Assembly: GCF_002858925.1 (NCBI RefSeq)
Contig: NZ_PJRS01000011.1
Location: forward strand, 360,034 to 424,033
DNA: 64,000 nt
Direction: 5' to 3'
Source: Caulobacter zeae
Lineage (GTDB): Bacteria; Pseudomonadota; Alphaproteobacteria; Caulobacterales; Caulobacteraceae
Positions 17,543 to 26,206 of the stretch are shown piece by piece. The notes beneath the pieces are model-generated. The model was not told where the DNA came from and did no database searches. It saw nothing but the letters and a program-made list of their open reading frames with translations. Positions within the stretch are counted from its first letter, which is position 1, and every line of letters begins with the position of its first letter. Position numbers and translations under genes: made by a program.

Positions 17543-17752
17543 ATGGCCGAAGTGCATTACGGCGTCGTCCAGGTGGGCGACCGGTGGACCATCATCGGCG
17601 ACCAGCTCCGGTTCGGGGCCTACCGCAACCGTCACGAAGCCGAACGCGCCGCCACCCGGCTGGCCGAGCAGGCGACGGGCCTTGGCCTGCCGGTGCGCAT
17701 GCACCTGCAGGACGAAACCGGGCAGCTGCACAGGCCCACCCTGCTGAGCTGA
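17543..17752 (+). CDS. Small DUF2188-like protein, 69 aa
   Basis: The ATG at 17543 follows GGGAGGA by seven bases, which makes this short gene credible. The product alternates short beta stretches and one amphipathic helix: VVQVGDRWTIIGDQLRFGAYR, then HEAERAATRLAEQATGLG, then VRMHLQDETGQLHRP. That is the pattern of DUF2188-type small domains, but the match is by eye. It is followed by a Crp/Fnr regulator about 70 bases downstream on the same strand. Function is unknown. Confidence 0.65.
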   Translation: MAEVHYGVVQVGDRWTIIGDQLRFGAYRNRHEAERAATRLAEQATGLGLPVRMHLQDETGQLHRPTLLS

Positions 17753-17822
17753 AGGCCTCACGCAACGAAAGGCGGCCTCCGCGCGCTTTAACGGTGAGCA
17801 AGCGCCGCCGTTGGATGCCGCC

Positions 17823-18584
17823 ATGGCCGACTCCGCAGAACTGACCGACCGAGACGCCCGCGCCGAGCGGGTCACCCAGGCCTATGCGGGAAATCGCCTG
17901 CTGCTGGCCTTGCCCGACGAGGCGCGCGCCGCCCTCAAGACGGGCCTGTCCCTGACCGCCCTGGCGCGGGGGCAGGTGCTGTTCGACGTCGGCGAGGACG
18001 TACGCAACACCTACCTGCCGTGCCGGCCGACCATGGTCGCCCTGCTGGTGGTCACCGCCGAGGGCCGCGAGGTCGAGGCCGCCACCGTCGGCTGGGAAGG
18101 CGCGCTGGGCGGCATCGTCAGCGGCGGGCTGAAGCCTGCCTATGGCCGCGCCGTGGTGCAGGTGCCCGGACCCGCCTTCGTGGTGCCAACCGCGCGCCTG
18201 GACGAGATGCGCCAGCGCTTTCCGGGCATGGGCGACCTCTTCACCCGCTACGCCGACGCCATGATCGCCCAGATGATGCAGTCGGTGGCCTGCAACGCCC
18301 TGCACACCATCGAGCAGCGCTGCTGCCGCTGGCTGCTGTCGGCCCACGACCGCTCGGGCGAGGACGTCGTGCGCCTGACCCAGGAGGCCCTGGCCGACAT
18401 GATGGGCGTGCAGCGCACCACCGTCACCGCCGCGGCCAAGGTGCTGCAGGCCGACGGGATCATCCAGACCCGCCGCGGCCGGGTGGAGATCCTCGACCGC
18501 CGCAAGCTCGAGCGCCGGGCCTGCGAGTGCTACGGCCAGGTCGAGGCGCACTTCGAGCGGCTGCTGCCCGAGATCAAGGACTAG
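17823..18584 (+). CDS. Crp/Fnr family transcriptional regulator
   Basis: A 253-residue regulator with an N-terminal cyclic-nucleotide-type barrel (about 25-140; LARGQVLFDVGEDVRNTYLP, AATVGWEGALGG) and a C-terminal winged helix (about 180-230; RLTQEALADMMGVQRTTVTAAAKVLQADGIIQTRRGRVEILD). The FNR iron-sulfur cysteine cluster is absent and the PRATE-type cAMP motif is not conserved, so the signal is unknown. The ATG at 17823 is preferred over a TTG four codons earlier. An AraC-type membrane regulator follows after 78 bases on the same strand. Confidence 0.9.
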   Translation: MADSAELTDRDARAERVTQAYAGNRLLLALPDEARAALKTGLSLTALARGQVLFDVGEDVRNTYLPCRPTMVALLVVTAEGREVEAATVGWEGALGGIVSGGLKPAYGRAVVQVPGPAFVVPTARLDEMRQRFPGMGDLFTRYADAMIAQMMQSVACNALHTIEQRCCRWLLSAHDRSGEDVVRLTQEALADMMGVQRTTVTAAAKVLQADGIIQTRRGRVEILDRRKLERRACECYGQVEAHFERLLPEIKD

Positions 18585-18662
18585 GGGAGGCTCGCCCCGC
18601 GATTGCGTCGACCGGCGTTACGCGACACTCTCCGCGCCGTTTTCATCCGGGCGCTGGGCAAG

Positions 18663-19799
18663 ATGGCCGACACAGTGGTGCTGATCCTGGCCTCGGCGGC
18701 GGCCGGCGTGGGGCTGTTCGCGGCCGCGCAGCTGGGCGTGCGGCGCGACTGGCGCAGGGCGCCCTCGACCGCCCTTGCGGTGTTCCTGCTGCTCAGCGCG
18801 CTGTCGGGCCTGGACCTGATGCTCGACCGAGCCGGCGCCTATGCCGCCGCGCCCTGGGCGACGGGGATCCTGTGGACCACCTCGCTGGGCCTGGGCCCGT
18901 CGATCCTGGCCTATGTGCTGGCCATGACCGGCGATCCGGAACGGGGCTGGACCTGGGGCCGCGTCGCGCGCATCGGCTGGCCGGCGGGCGTCGCCATGTT
19001 GCTGGTGCTGCCGTTCTTCCTGCTGCCGGTCTCCACCCGGCTGGCGGTCTATACCGGCGCGGGCGCCGACGCCGATCCGCTGGCCGGACCGCTGCAACTG
19101 GCCTTCGTGGCGCTGTTCCTGGCCGTGACCCTGGGCTACCTCGCCGCCGCCTTCGCGGTGATAAGCCGCCACGTGCGGCGCGTGCGCGACCTGTTCTCCA
19201 ACCTCGAGGACCGCACGCTGAGCTGGCTGCGGGCCCTGCTGCTGGTGATGCTGGCCGCCTGGATCTGGGGGGCGGTGAAGTCGGCCCTGGCGGCCGGCGC
19301 CGCGCATGAGGGGTGGCTGGACGCGGCGGCGGCCGCCGTCGAGCTGGCCTGGACCGTCGCCATCGGCCTCTTTGGCCTGTCGCAGAAGCCGATCTACACG
19401 CCCCAGACCGAGACGCCGCAGGCGCTGCCGGCCGCCGGCAAGTACGCGCGTTCCGCCTTGCCGCAGGCACGCCAGGTCGAGATCGCCGCCCGCCTGGAAC
19501 AGGCCATGCGCGGCCAGGCTCTCTATCGCGATCCGCTGCTGTCGCTGAGCGGCCTGGCCGGCCGCATCGGCGTCACGCCCAACCACCTGTCGCAGGTGCT
19601 GAACGAGCACCTTGGCCAGAGCTTCTTCGACTACGTCAATCGCTGGCGGGTGGAGGAGGCGGTGGCCCGCATCGGCGCCTCCGACGAGCCGATCCTGGCC
19701 ATCGCCTACGAGGTCGGCTTCAACTCGCGCTCGACTTTCAACACCGCGGTGAAGAAGCACGCCGGCCGGCCGCCCAGCGCCTTCCGCCCGGCCGCCTGA
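18663..19799 (+). CDS. Membrane-anchored AraC family regulator
   Basis: A 378-residue protein with seven predicted membrane helices (about 1-240) followed by a cytosolic AraC HTH domain at the C-terminus (LSGLAGRIGVTPNHLSQVLNEHLGQSFFDYVNRWRVEEA, then ILAIAYEVGFNSRSTFNTAVKKHAGRPPSAFR). This layout belongs to a known group of AraC proteins with 7-TM sensor regions that may sense membrane or envelope signals. The ATG at 18663 begins right before the first helix; an earlier TTG at 18603 would add 20 residues. The outer-membrane protein MipA is encoded next, making it a candidate target. Confidence 0.85.
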   Translation: MADTVVLILASAAAGVGLFAAAQLGVRRDWRRAPSTALAVFLLLSALSGLDLMLDRAGAYAAAPWATGILWTTSLGLGPSILAYVLAMTGDPERGWTWGRVARIGWPAGVAMLLVLPFFLLPVSTRLAVYTGAGADADPLAGPLQLAFVALFLAVTLGYLAAAFAVISRHVRRVRDLFSNLEDRTLSWLRALLLVMLAAWIWGAVKSALAAGAAHEGWLDAAAAAVELAWTVAIGLFGLSQKPIYTPQTETPQALPAAGKYARSALPQARQVEIAARLEQAMRGQALYRDPLLSLSGLAGRIGVTPNHLSQVLNEHLGQSFFDYVNRWRVEEAVARIGASDEPILAIAYEVGFNSRSTFNTAVKKHAGRPPSAFRPAA

Positions 19800-19927
19800 G
19801 CCCTTCATCCACGTCCTGACCGGCAGGATCGGACGCCTTGCGGCTCCGGGCCTGCCCGTTCGGACGACGCCCACAGCCGCCCCGTCCAGGGTCGTGACCG
19901 TCCTCCCCTCGTTTCGAGAGAACCGTC

Positions 19928-20710
19928 ATGATCGATCGCCTGTCCGGCGCCGCCCTGCTCGCCCTCTGCCTGCTGGTCGCCCTGTCCCCGCCCGCCCAAG
20001 CCGAAGAGACCGAGCGGCTGTTCCTGCTCGGAGCCGGGGCCTATGTCGCCTCCAACCCCTATGAGAGCGCCAAGGAGAAGGCCGGGACCGGCGTCTTGCC
20101 GCTGTTCTTCTACCAGGACCGCCGCGTCACCGCCGACCTCAGCGGCCTGGCCGTGAAGGCCTATGCGAGCGATCGCTTCACCCTAGAGGGCCGCATTGCG
20201 CCGCGCTTCCAGCTGGTCGATCCCAAGGAGACCCGCGATTTCGCCTTCCTGCAACGCGACGTCGGCATCGACGTCGGCGGCCGGGCCAGCGCCGCCTTCG
20301 GCCCGGCGACGCTCAGCCTCGAGTACCTGGCCGACGTCTCCGGCGAGACCAAGGGCCAGGAGGTCAATCTCGACCTGACCCTGGAAGCCGCGCCGAGCGA
20401 GCGGTTGACGCTCCAGGCCGTGGCCGGCCTGTCGTGGAAGGACGAGAAGCTCTCCACCTGGCTCTACGGCCTCAAGGCCGGCGAGGTCGGGGCGGCCAGG
20501 GCCTACGAGTTTGGTCGTACACGCGGCGCGCCGTCGGGCGGGGTGGTCGTGCCGTCGCTGGGCGCCCAGGCCCGTTACCGGATCGGCGAGCGGGCCTATG
20601 TGATCGCCGCCGCCGAGGTCGAGCTGTTCGACGACGACATCACCAGGAGCCCCCTGGTGGCCAAGAAGAGCGCCGCGGCCGGCTTCGTCGGCCTGGTCCG
20701 CCGGTTCTAG
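19928..20710 (+). CDS. MipA/OmpV family outer-membrane protein
   Basis: A 260-residue protein with a signal peptide (1-25, ending PAQAEE) and an alternating beta-barrel pattern ending in Arg-Phe, as outer-membrane proteins do. Family blocks include GAGAYVASNPYESAKEK, GVLPLFFYQDRR and a GRTRGAPSGG loop. MipA scaffolds peptidoglycan enzymes in E. coli, while OmpV-type members respond to osmotic or antimicrobial stress; which applies here is unknown. It lies downstream of the AraC regulator in the same direction with a 128-base gap long enough for its own promoter. Confidence 0.87.
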   Translation: MIDRLSGAALLALCLLVALSPPAQAEETERLFLLGAGAYVASNPYESAKEKAGTGVLPLFFYQDRRVTADLSGLAVKAYASDRFTLEGRIAPRFQLVDPKETRDFAFLQRDVGIDVGGRASAAFGPATLSLEYLADVSGETKGQEVNLDLTLEAAPSERLTLQAVAGLSWKDEKLSTWLYGLKAGEVGAARAYEFGRTRGAPSGGVVVPSLGAQARYRIGERAYVIAAAEVELFDDDITRSPLVAKKSAAAGFVGLVRRF

Positions 20711-20712
20711 GC

Positions 20713-21516
20713 ATGATCCCCGTGCACGCGACCCTGATCTCGCCCGGCGTGCCGGCGCGGCTGGTCGCCGTCGGCCGGACGGCGGCGATCCTGCTGATCT
20801 GGCTGGCGGCCACGGCGCCGATGGCGGTTCTGGCCTGGATCGTCGCGCCCCGGCTGATGGCGCCCGGCGATCCGCTGCCGGGCCTGGTCTTCTGGCGCAT
20901 GATGGTGCTGGGCATGGCCTGGCAGCTCGTCTTGTCGCTGGTGGTGCTGAAGCTTGAGGGGGTAAGCCTGCGCTGGCCCGAGCTGCGCCGGCGGCTGTGG
21001 CTGACGCCGCCGGTCTGGCGCTCGACCGGGCGGCCGTTTCTGGGCGCCTTCCTGCTGGTCCCGCTGTTCGTCGCCCTGGGCTTCCTCGGCGACGAGGCCG
21101 CCACCCTGCTGTTCCAGGCCACGCCCCTCGGCGAGCGGCTGGCCGGGTTGGCCCCGCCTTTCGCGATGATCGAGCACCTGATCACGCCGGAGGCGCGGGG
21201 GCGGTGGGATATCCTGGGGCTCGCCCTCGTCTCCAGCCTGTTCAACTACGGCCTGGGCGAGGCGCTGCTGTTTCACGGCGTGCTGCTGCCGCGCATGGAG
21301 CGGGCCTGGGGGCGGTGGGCGTGGCTGGGCAACGGCCTGCTGTTTTGCGCCTACCACGTGCACAAGTTCTGGCTGATGCCGGGGCTGGTGATCAGCTGCC
21401 TCTGCTACGCCCTGCCGGCCCAGGCCTTCCGCTCCAACTGGCTGGCGGTGGTCATCCATGGGGTGGAGGGGCTGGTGCTGATCGCCGCCGTGCTGGTGGT
21501 GATCCTGCAGCCGTGA
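20713..21516 (+). CDS. CPBP family intramembrane protein (Rce1/Abi-like)
   Basis: A 267-residue polytopic protein with about seven helices. The CPBP motifs are present in weakened form: GEALLFHGVLLPRM corresponds to the EExxxR-type motif 1, and FCAYHVHKF carries the motif 2 histidine. Because the second glutamate and the arginine of motif 1 are not conserved, protease activity is uncertain. It starts two bases after the mipA stop, so the two are probably co-transcribed. Confidence 0.75.
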   Translation: MIPVHATLISPGVPARLVAVGRTAAILLIWLAATAPMAVLAWIVAPRLMAPGDPLPGLVFWRMMVLGMAWQLVLSLVVLKLEGVSLRWPELRRRLWLTPPVWRSTGRPFLGAFLLVPLFVALGFLGDEAATLLFQATPLGERLAGLAPPFAMIEHLITPEARGRWDILGLALVSSLFNYGLGEALLFHGVLLPRMERAWGRWAWLGNGLLFCAYHVHKFWLMPGLVISCLCYALPAQAFRSNWLAVVIHGVEGLVLIAAVLVVILQP

Positions 21517-21681
21517 GGTTGCGAAGATCACGGTTCTGCGGCATCAAGCCCGCATGTTCATGCCTGAGCTTGTCTGAACGGCTGCCGCACGCCTCCGGCG
21601 CGCGGCTCGCAGCCCGAACCTAACCGCCGCTTGACGCGGCGCGTTCGGGCTTGGCCGAACTCCAGACTGGCTTTTTCCCAA

Positions 21682-21942
21682 ATGAATATCTCGAGAGACG
21701 AGCAGCGCGTGCTGCACGTCATGGCCCAGGGCGGCTGCGTGCGCGCCTATCGCGACGAGGGCCGTCGCATCACCCGCGTCGAATGCGTCACCCGTGACGG
21801 GCTGGTGCTCGCCAGCTGCAACCTGGCGGTCTTCGGCAAGCTGAAGCGCAAGCGCCTGATCGAGTCCCGCGCGTCGGGGCCCTATCGCATCTCCCGCCGC
21901 GGCCGCGAGGCCGTGCGTCCGCAACTGGACAACAGGGGATAG
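21682..21942 (+). CDS. yjhX: YjhX family toxin-like protein (UPF0386)
   Basis: An 86-residue protein with near-consensus UPF0386 sequence (MNISRDEQRVLHVMAQGGC, then KLKRKRLIESR and YRISRRGREAVRPQLDNR). In E. coli YjhX is described as the toxin of a pair with the acetyltransferase-like YjhQ; no such partner is adjacent here. The fold is a small winged helix. The ATG at 21682 matches the family start. Downstream neighbours are unrelated convergent genes. Confidence 0.85.
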   Translation: MNISRDEQRVLHVMAQGGCVRAYRDEGRRITRVECVTRDGLVLASCNLAVFGKLKRKRLIESRASGPYRISRRGREAVRPQLDNRG

Positions 21943-21976
21943 GGGGCTGGGGCCGGACGCGAAAGCGTCCGGCCCT

Positions 21977-22504
21977 TCACGGCTTGGCCGGGGTCTGCGG
22001 CGCCGGCGCGGTCGAGGGATCGGTCGGCGCGCCGGCGGCGAACAGGTGGGTCTCCGAAGCGCCGCCCTTCACCTTGGCGGCGTCCTCGCAGAACTGGGTC
22101 TTGTCGTCGGCGTGCGAGCCGATCATCGCCCCGCTGGCCATGCCCAGGAACATGATCACCGCGTCGCGCTGGTGGGCCTTTTCGGCGTCGGTCTGCTCGG
22201 GCGGACCCAAAGCCAGCACGGCGTCGACGGCGCGGCCCATCTTCAGGGGATCGACCTCGAGGTCCGGGCACAGCGACGAGGCGGCCATGAAGTAGCCCAT
22301 GTTGAGGATCCGGCCCTGCTGCTCGGCCGTGAAGGTCGGCGTCATCAGGTCGGCCAGCAGGGCGCCGGTCTCCTGGCGGGCGGCGTCCTTGCCGACCGGC
22401 GCCGGCGCGGTGGCGGGGTCCGTCTTGGCGGCGGGCTTGGGCGTGCAGCTGGCGGCCAGCGCGGCCGCGGCCAGGGTGAACGTCAGGGTGCGGAGGGTGT
22501 GCAT
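21977..22504 (-). CDS. Hypothetical lipoprotein, 175 aa
   Basis: The N-terminus has a lipoprotein signal with lipobox LAAS-Cys near residue 20, followed by an Ala/Pro/Thr-rich linker. The body is helical with two more cysteines (SSLCPDLE and TQFCEDA) that might pair. The C-terminus is again Ala/Pro-rich. No family is recognised. It is encoded just downstream of another secreted protein on the same strand with 18 bases between, so the two may be co-transcribed. Confidence 0.72.
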   Translation of the reverse strand: MHTLRTLTFTLAAAALAASCTPKPAAKTDPATAPAPVGKDAARQETGALLADLMTPTFTAEQQGRILNMGYFMAASSLCPDLEVDPLKMGRAVDAVLALGPPEQTDAEKAHQRDAVIMFLGMASGAMIGSHADDKTQFCEDAAKVKGGASETHLFAAGAPTDPSTAPAPQTPAKP

Positions 22505-22522
22505 GATCTGGTCCTCCGGGCC

Positions 22523-23053
22523 TTAGTAGCGGTAGCCGAATTCGCGCGACGTCCACGACGGCGAGTAGCCGCGTCCGCGCTCGTAGCAGGCCCGTTGCGA
22601 GGGGTAGCAGTCGACGCCCCGGGCCGGCGAGTAGGGCGGATCGCGGCGGCGGTCGTCGTCGTCGCGGTAGCGGTCGTCCTCGTGCTTCTTCTTCGACGAG
22701 GCGGCGGCCGCGGCCAGGATGCCGATGGCCAGGGCACCGGCGACGATGGCCCCGGTGTTGTCCTTCTTGCCGCCCTTGCCCGCGTTGCATTCCGAGGTCG
22801 GCCGCCGGTCGATGGTGTCGTAGCGGCCGTCGTCGACGAACAGGTTGATGCATTCGCGGTTGCCCGGATGCCACCAGTACTGCACGCCGCCGTCGGCGTG
22901 ATCGAGCTGGTAGCCGCGCGAGCGCAGGCTGTTTTCGCCCTGGCCGGCGCGGGCGCCGATCAGGTCGCGGGGCTGGGCGACGGCGGCCAGCGAGGTCGCC
23001 AGCACGCCAAGGCCCGCGACGACCGCCACGGCGGCCTTCGTCGTCCTGTTCAT
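22523..23053 (-). CDS. Hypothetical secreted protein with internal hydrophobic segment, 176 aa
   Basis: It starts at ATG 23053 behind GGGAGA and has a signal peptide (1-27, AVAQ). A conserved-looking block reads RSRGYQLDHADGGVQYWWHPGNRECINLFVDDGRYDTI, with two cysteines. After that come a Gly/Lys stretch, a hydrophobic segment (about 102-118) and an Asp/Arg-rich tail (EDDRYRDDDDRRRD). This resembles small envelope proteins common in alphaproteobacteria, with no defined function. Its neighbours are the lipoprotein downstream and the RcnB-like gene upstream. Confidence 0.72.
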   Translation of the reverse strand: MNRTTKAAVAVVAGLGVLATSLAAVAQPRDLIGARAGQGENSLRSRGYQLDHADGGVQYWWHPGNRECINLFVDDGRYDTIDRRPTSECNAGKGGKKDNTGAIVAGALAIGILAAAAASSKKKHEDDRYRDDDDRRRDPPYSPARGVDCYPSQRACYERGRGYSPSWTSREFGYRY

Positions 23054-23076
23054 CGAGGTCTCCCGGTTGGAGGCGA

Positions 23077-23718
23077 TCAGTAGAAGGCGCCGTAGATCAC
23101 GTCGACGACGCGGCCGGTGCGCCACTCGACCAGCAGCAGGTCGGGTCCGTACCGCACCCAGTGATAGCCGTAGGGCGGGCCGCCCAGGCCCAGGCGCCAG
23201 TAGTCGTCGAAGATGTAGCCCGACGACAGGAACAGCCCCGGCAGGATCCCGCCGATGGCCCAGCGGCGATAACGCTGACCAGGCGGATAGCGCCAGCGGC
23301 CGCCCTGGATCGGCCGGAAGCCGGACGGGCGACCCGCGCCGGGACGATGCGGACCCATCGGCGGGGTGGGGCGCGGCCGACTGGGCGGGCGCTGGCCGGA
23401 GGGCGGGCGCGGGGCCGGGGGCCGCGACGGGGAACCGCCGCCGGGACGTCCGGGCTGCGAGCCTCCGCCGCCGGGATGTCCGGGCCCGTGGCCGGGACCC
23501 TGGCCGGAGCCCTGTCCCGGAGGACGGCCGCCGCCCGATCCGGGGCCCGAGCCTTGGCCGGGGCGCTGCCCGCCCGGACCTTGGCCGGGCCCTTGGCCGC
23601 CGGGGCCGCCTTGTCCGGGGCCTTGACCTCCTGGGCCGTGGTTCCCGTGGCCCTGGGCGTGCGCCAGGCCGGGCAGGACGGCCAGCAGGCCGAAGGAGAG
23701 AAGCTTGCGGCGGTCCAT
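23077..23718 (-). CDS. RcnB family periplasmic protein with Gly/Pro-rich linker
   Basis: A 213-residue secreted protein. Residues 1-22 form a signal peptide; residues 23-135 are a low-complexity Gly-Gln-Pro region; residues 140-213 form the RcnB domain (WRYPPGQRYRRW, LPGLFLSSGYIFDDYWRLGLGGPPYGYHWVRYGPDLLLVEWRTGRVVDVI). RcnB in E. coli modulates nickel/cobalt efflux in the periplasm, but most homologues lack any nearby metal transporter, as here. The start is the ATG at 23718; a longer frame would bury the signal peptide. Confidence 0.85.
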   Translation of the reverse strand: MDRRKLLSFGLLAVLPGLAHAQGHGNHGPGGQGPGQGGPGGQGPGQGPGGQRPGQGSGPGSGGGRPPGQGSGQGPGHGPGHPGGGGSQPGRPGGGSPSRPPAPRPPSGQRPPSRPRPTPPMGPHRPGAGRPSGFRPIQGGRWRYPPGQRYRRWAIGGILPGLFLSSGYIFDDYWRLGLGGPPYGYHWVRYGPDLLLVEWRTGRVVDVIYGAFY

Positions 23719-23869
23719 TGGCGGCTCCTGCGGAAAGGGAGGAAGGACGTCTCGCGCCGGTCGACGCCGGGTAGGTCGCCAGCAAAGACCCAATCTGGCC
23801 CAGCTTCAACCCATGGCTTCAGCGCCGCCGCACGTTTTTGCGCGAAACGCGCAAGAGCGGCCGGGCGCT

Positions 23870-24685
23870 TCAATGCGGCTGGGCCACCAGGCGCTGGGCC
23901 GGCGGCGGGGCGTGCTCCAGCGACCGCACCAGCCGCTGCATCGGTCCCTGGTCGATGCGGATAGAGCCGCTGCGGGCCCGGTCGAGATCCAGGATCAGCG
24001 TCAGGGCCAGGGTCAGCAGCAGAAACAGCAGGCCCGACACCAGGCGATGCTGGTGGTGCGGGGCGGGCAGGGTGTAGCCGAGCACGGCGGCCACCACGAC
24101 GGCATAGACCACCAGCACCATGAACACCGTGGTCGGCAGCGGAGCGTTGTGGGCGGCCTCGCGCTCGACCCCGACGGCCAGGGCGTCGTTGACCCCCTGC
24201 ACCACCAGCGGCGCGAAGGGCCGGTCGCGCACGTTGCGGGCCGCGCGCAGGGTCTCGCCCTGGATCGCCTTGCGCAGCCGCGCCGACTGCTCGGCGAAGG
24301 GCGGCTTGCGAGCGGCGTCCGCCTCGCCATAGGAAAGGCGCACCTCGGCATAAGCGCGCACCAGCTCCACCAGCCGTCCCGACGCCGGCTGGTCCAGCAG
24401 CCTCACCCGCATGTCGGCAGTGTTCAGCGCGGCGGCTTCGGCCACCAGCAGGTTGTAGCGGGTCTCGTAGCGGTCTAGCGCCAGGCCGAAGGTGAAGGCG
24501 ATCAGCAGGGCCAGCAGGCCCAGCACCCCCGACAGCACGTAGCCGGACTCGCTGGCCACGTGCCCCTCGCCCGACAGCCGCCGGGCCAGCCACGAGGCGC
24601 CCTCCCGCGCCAGCACCAGCAGGACGAACAGCGTGGCGGCGACGACGGTCAGCGAGGTCTCGTTGAGAAAGCGGTCCATGCTCAT
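23870..24685 (-). CDS. DUF4239/bestrophin-like membrane protein
   Basis: A 271-residue membrane protein with two N-terminal helices (about 10-27 and 47-68), a soluble helical middle (70-180) and two C-terminal helices (about 185-225). The LLALLIAFTFGLALDRYETRYNLLVAEAAALNTA stretch is the signature of the DUF4239 (bestrophin-like) group. Function is unknown; an anion channel role has been proposed only from the bestrophin resemblance. The gene overlaps the hydroxyacid dehydrogenase stop by four bases (ATGA), so the two are translationally coupled. Confidence 0.8.
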   Translation of the reverse strand: MSMDRFLNETSLTVVAATLFVLLVLAREGASWLARRLSGEGHVASESGYVLSGVLGLLALLIAFTFGLALDRYETRYNLLVAEAAALNTADMRVRLLDQPASGRLVELVRAYAEVRLSYGEADAARKPPFAEQSARLRKAIQGETLRAARNVRDRPFAPLVVQGVNDALAVGVEREAAHNAPLPTTVFMVLVVYAVVVAAVLGYTLPAPHHQHRLVSGLLFLLLTLALTLILDLDRARSGSIRIDQGPMQRLVRSLEHAPPPAQRLVAQPH

Positions 24686-25698
24686 GGCGACGGGCGGACC
24701 TGCTGGGCGGTGACGGCGTTGGTCGGCGTCTGGCCCGCCTCGATCTCGCCAAGACTGGCCAGGGTGGTCTGCGCGATGGCCGACAGCGCCTCTTCCGTCA
24801 GGAAGGCCTGGTGGCCGGTGATCAGCACGTTGGGGAAGGTCAGCAGACGCTGGAAGACGTCGTCCTGGACGATCTCGTTCGACAGGTCCTCGAAGAACAG
24901 GTCGGCCTCCTGCTCGTAGACGTCCAGCGCCACCCCGCCGATCTTGCGGCTCTTCAGGCCCTCGATCAGGGCGGCGGTGTCGATCAGCGCGCCGCGGCTG
25001 GTGTTGACGATGGTCAGGCCGTCGCGGGCGGCGGCGATGGCGGCCGCGTCGATCAGGTAGCGGGTGTCGGGCGTCAGCGGGCAGTGCAGGGTGACGATGT
25101 CGGCCTGCCGCAGCAGGGCGTCGCGGGCGACGTACTCCACCCCGATGGCGACCAGTTCGGGGTCCTCGATCAGGTCGCTGGCCAGCACCCGGCAGCCAAA
25201 GCCCAGTCGCAGGGTCCGGGCCGCCAGGGCGCCGATGCGGCCCGTGCCGACCACCCCGACGGTGCGGCCCGACAGGTTGCGGCCCATCAGGCCGTCGAGG
25301 GCGAAGTTGTTCTCGCGCACCCGGCCCCAGGCGCGGGCGATGTTGCGGTCCAGCGCCAGCAGCAGGCCGACGGTGAACTCGGCCACGGCTTCCGGCGAAT
25401 AGGCCGGCACCCGCACCACGGTGATCGACAGGCGCTCGGCCTCGGCCAGGTCGACATTGTTGTAGCCGGCGCAGCGCAGGGCCACCGCCCGCGTGCCGCC
25501 CGCCGCCAGGATCCTTAAGGCCGCCGCGTCCAGCCGGTCGTTGACGAACACGCAGACCGCCGGATAGCCGGCCGCCAGCGAGGCGGTGGTCACGTCCAGC
25601 CGAGCCTCGAAATAGTCGATGGCATGTTCACCGGCGGCGTTGGCCCGATCCAGGAAGCGGCGATCGTAGGCCTTGGTCGAAAACACGGCGACGCGCAC
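24682..25698 (-). CDS. D-2-hydroxyacid dehydrogenase (LdhA-like)
   Basis: A 338-residue NAD-dependent D-2-hydroxyacid dehydrogenase close to fermentative D-lactate dehydrogenase. It has the Rossmann motif VGTGRIG followed by a distant Asp, the catalytic Arg in NTSRGALIDT, a Glu in YEQEADLFFED and the catalytic His in TGHQAFLTEEAL. The GTG at 25698 is preferred because GGAG lies seven bases upstream; a TTG two codons earlier has no spacing for one. It would reduce pyruvate or a similar 2-oxoacid. It is coupled to the DUF4239 gene and divergent from the lysozyme-inhibitor-like gene. Confidence 0.9.
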   Translation of the reverse strand: MRVAVFSTKAYDRRFLDRANAAGEHAIDYFEARLDVTTASLAAGYPAVCVFVNDRLDAAALRILAAGGTRAVALRCAGYNNVDLAEAERLSITVVRVPAYSPEAVAEFTVGLLLALDRNIARAWGRVRENNFALDGLMGRNLSGRTVGVVGTGRIGALAARTLRLGFGCRVLASDLIEDPELVAIGVEYVARDALLRQADIVTLHCPLTPDTRYLIDAAAIAAARDGLTIVNTSRGALIDTAALIEGLKSRKIGGVALDVYEQEADLFFEDLSNEIVQDDVFQRLLTFPNVLITGHQAFLTEEALSAIAQTTLASLGEIEAGQTPTNAVTAQQVRPSP

Positions 25699-25810
25699 GG
25701 GCAAGCTCCAGACTGTGGACTGCGGCGACTATCGATGGTTCGTGCGATTGCGCCTAGCCCGGGGCTCAACCTATCCTCGCTTCCAGGCCTTCGCCGCCCA
25801 GGAGATCGAC

Positions 25811-26206
25811 ATGCTCGCCCGCACGCTCGCCGCGCTTTGCCTGCTGGCCGCCGTTCCCGCCATGGCTCAGGACGCCGCCCGCACCGAGACGGTGCATTTC
25901 GCCAAGGGAACCTCGTCCAAGACGATCAAGGGTTCGATCAAGGGCTATGCGTCCGTGAACTACAAGGTCGGGGTCGCCGCCGGCCAGACCCTGAAGGTCG
26001 ACTTCAAGCCGAGCAACGCCTCGGCCTATTTCAACATCACCGCCCCGGGCGCCGACGCGGCGATATTCGTCGGCTCGACCTCGGGCGCCAGCGCTGCGGT
26101 CAAGATCCCGTCCAGCGGCGACTACACCGTGCAGGTCTACCTGATGCGCAACGCCGCGCGCCGCAACGAAACCGCCGCCTACACCCTGACCATCGCCGCC
26201 AAATGA
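25811..26206 (+). CDS. Lysozyme inhibitor-like (PliG/PliI-type) periplasmic protein
   Basis: A 131-residue secreted protein with a signal peptide (1-20, ending AMAQ). The mature beta-sandwich has blocks seen in proteins annotated as g-type lysozyme inhibitors: VHFAKGTSSKTIKGSIKGY, AAGQTLKVDFKPSNASAYFNI, PGADAAIFVGSTSG and VYLMRNAARRNETAAYTLTI. Such proteins protect the cell wall from host or rival lysozyme. AGGAG lies seven bases before the ATG. Its stop overlaps the start of the L,D-transpeptidase gene (ATGA), so wall protection and wall cross-linking are expressed together. Family assignment is from memory, not a search. Confidence 0.72.
   Translation: MLARTLAALCLLAAVPAMAQDAARTETVHFAKGTSSKTIKGSIKGYASVNYKVGVAAGQTLKVDFKPSNASAYFNITAPGADAAIFVGSTSGASAAVKIPSSGDYTVQVYLMRNAARRNETAAYTLTIAAK

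Noticed and set aside
23400..23660. Repetitive Gly/Pro-coding stretch that looks like a short tandem array.
   Set aside because: It is the low-complexity linker of the RcnB-like protein; units are irregular and there are no spacers, so it is not CRISPR.
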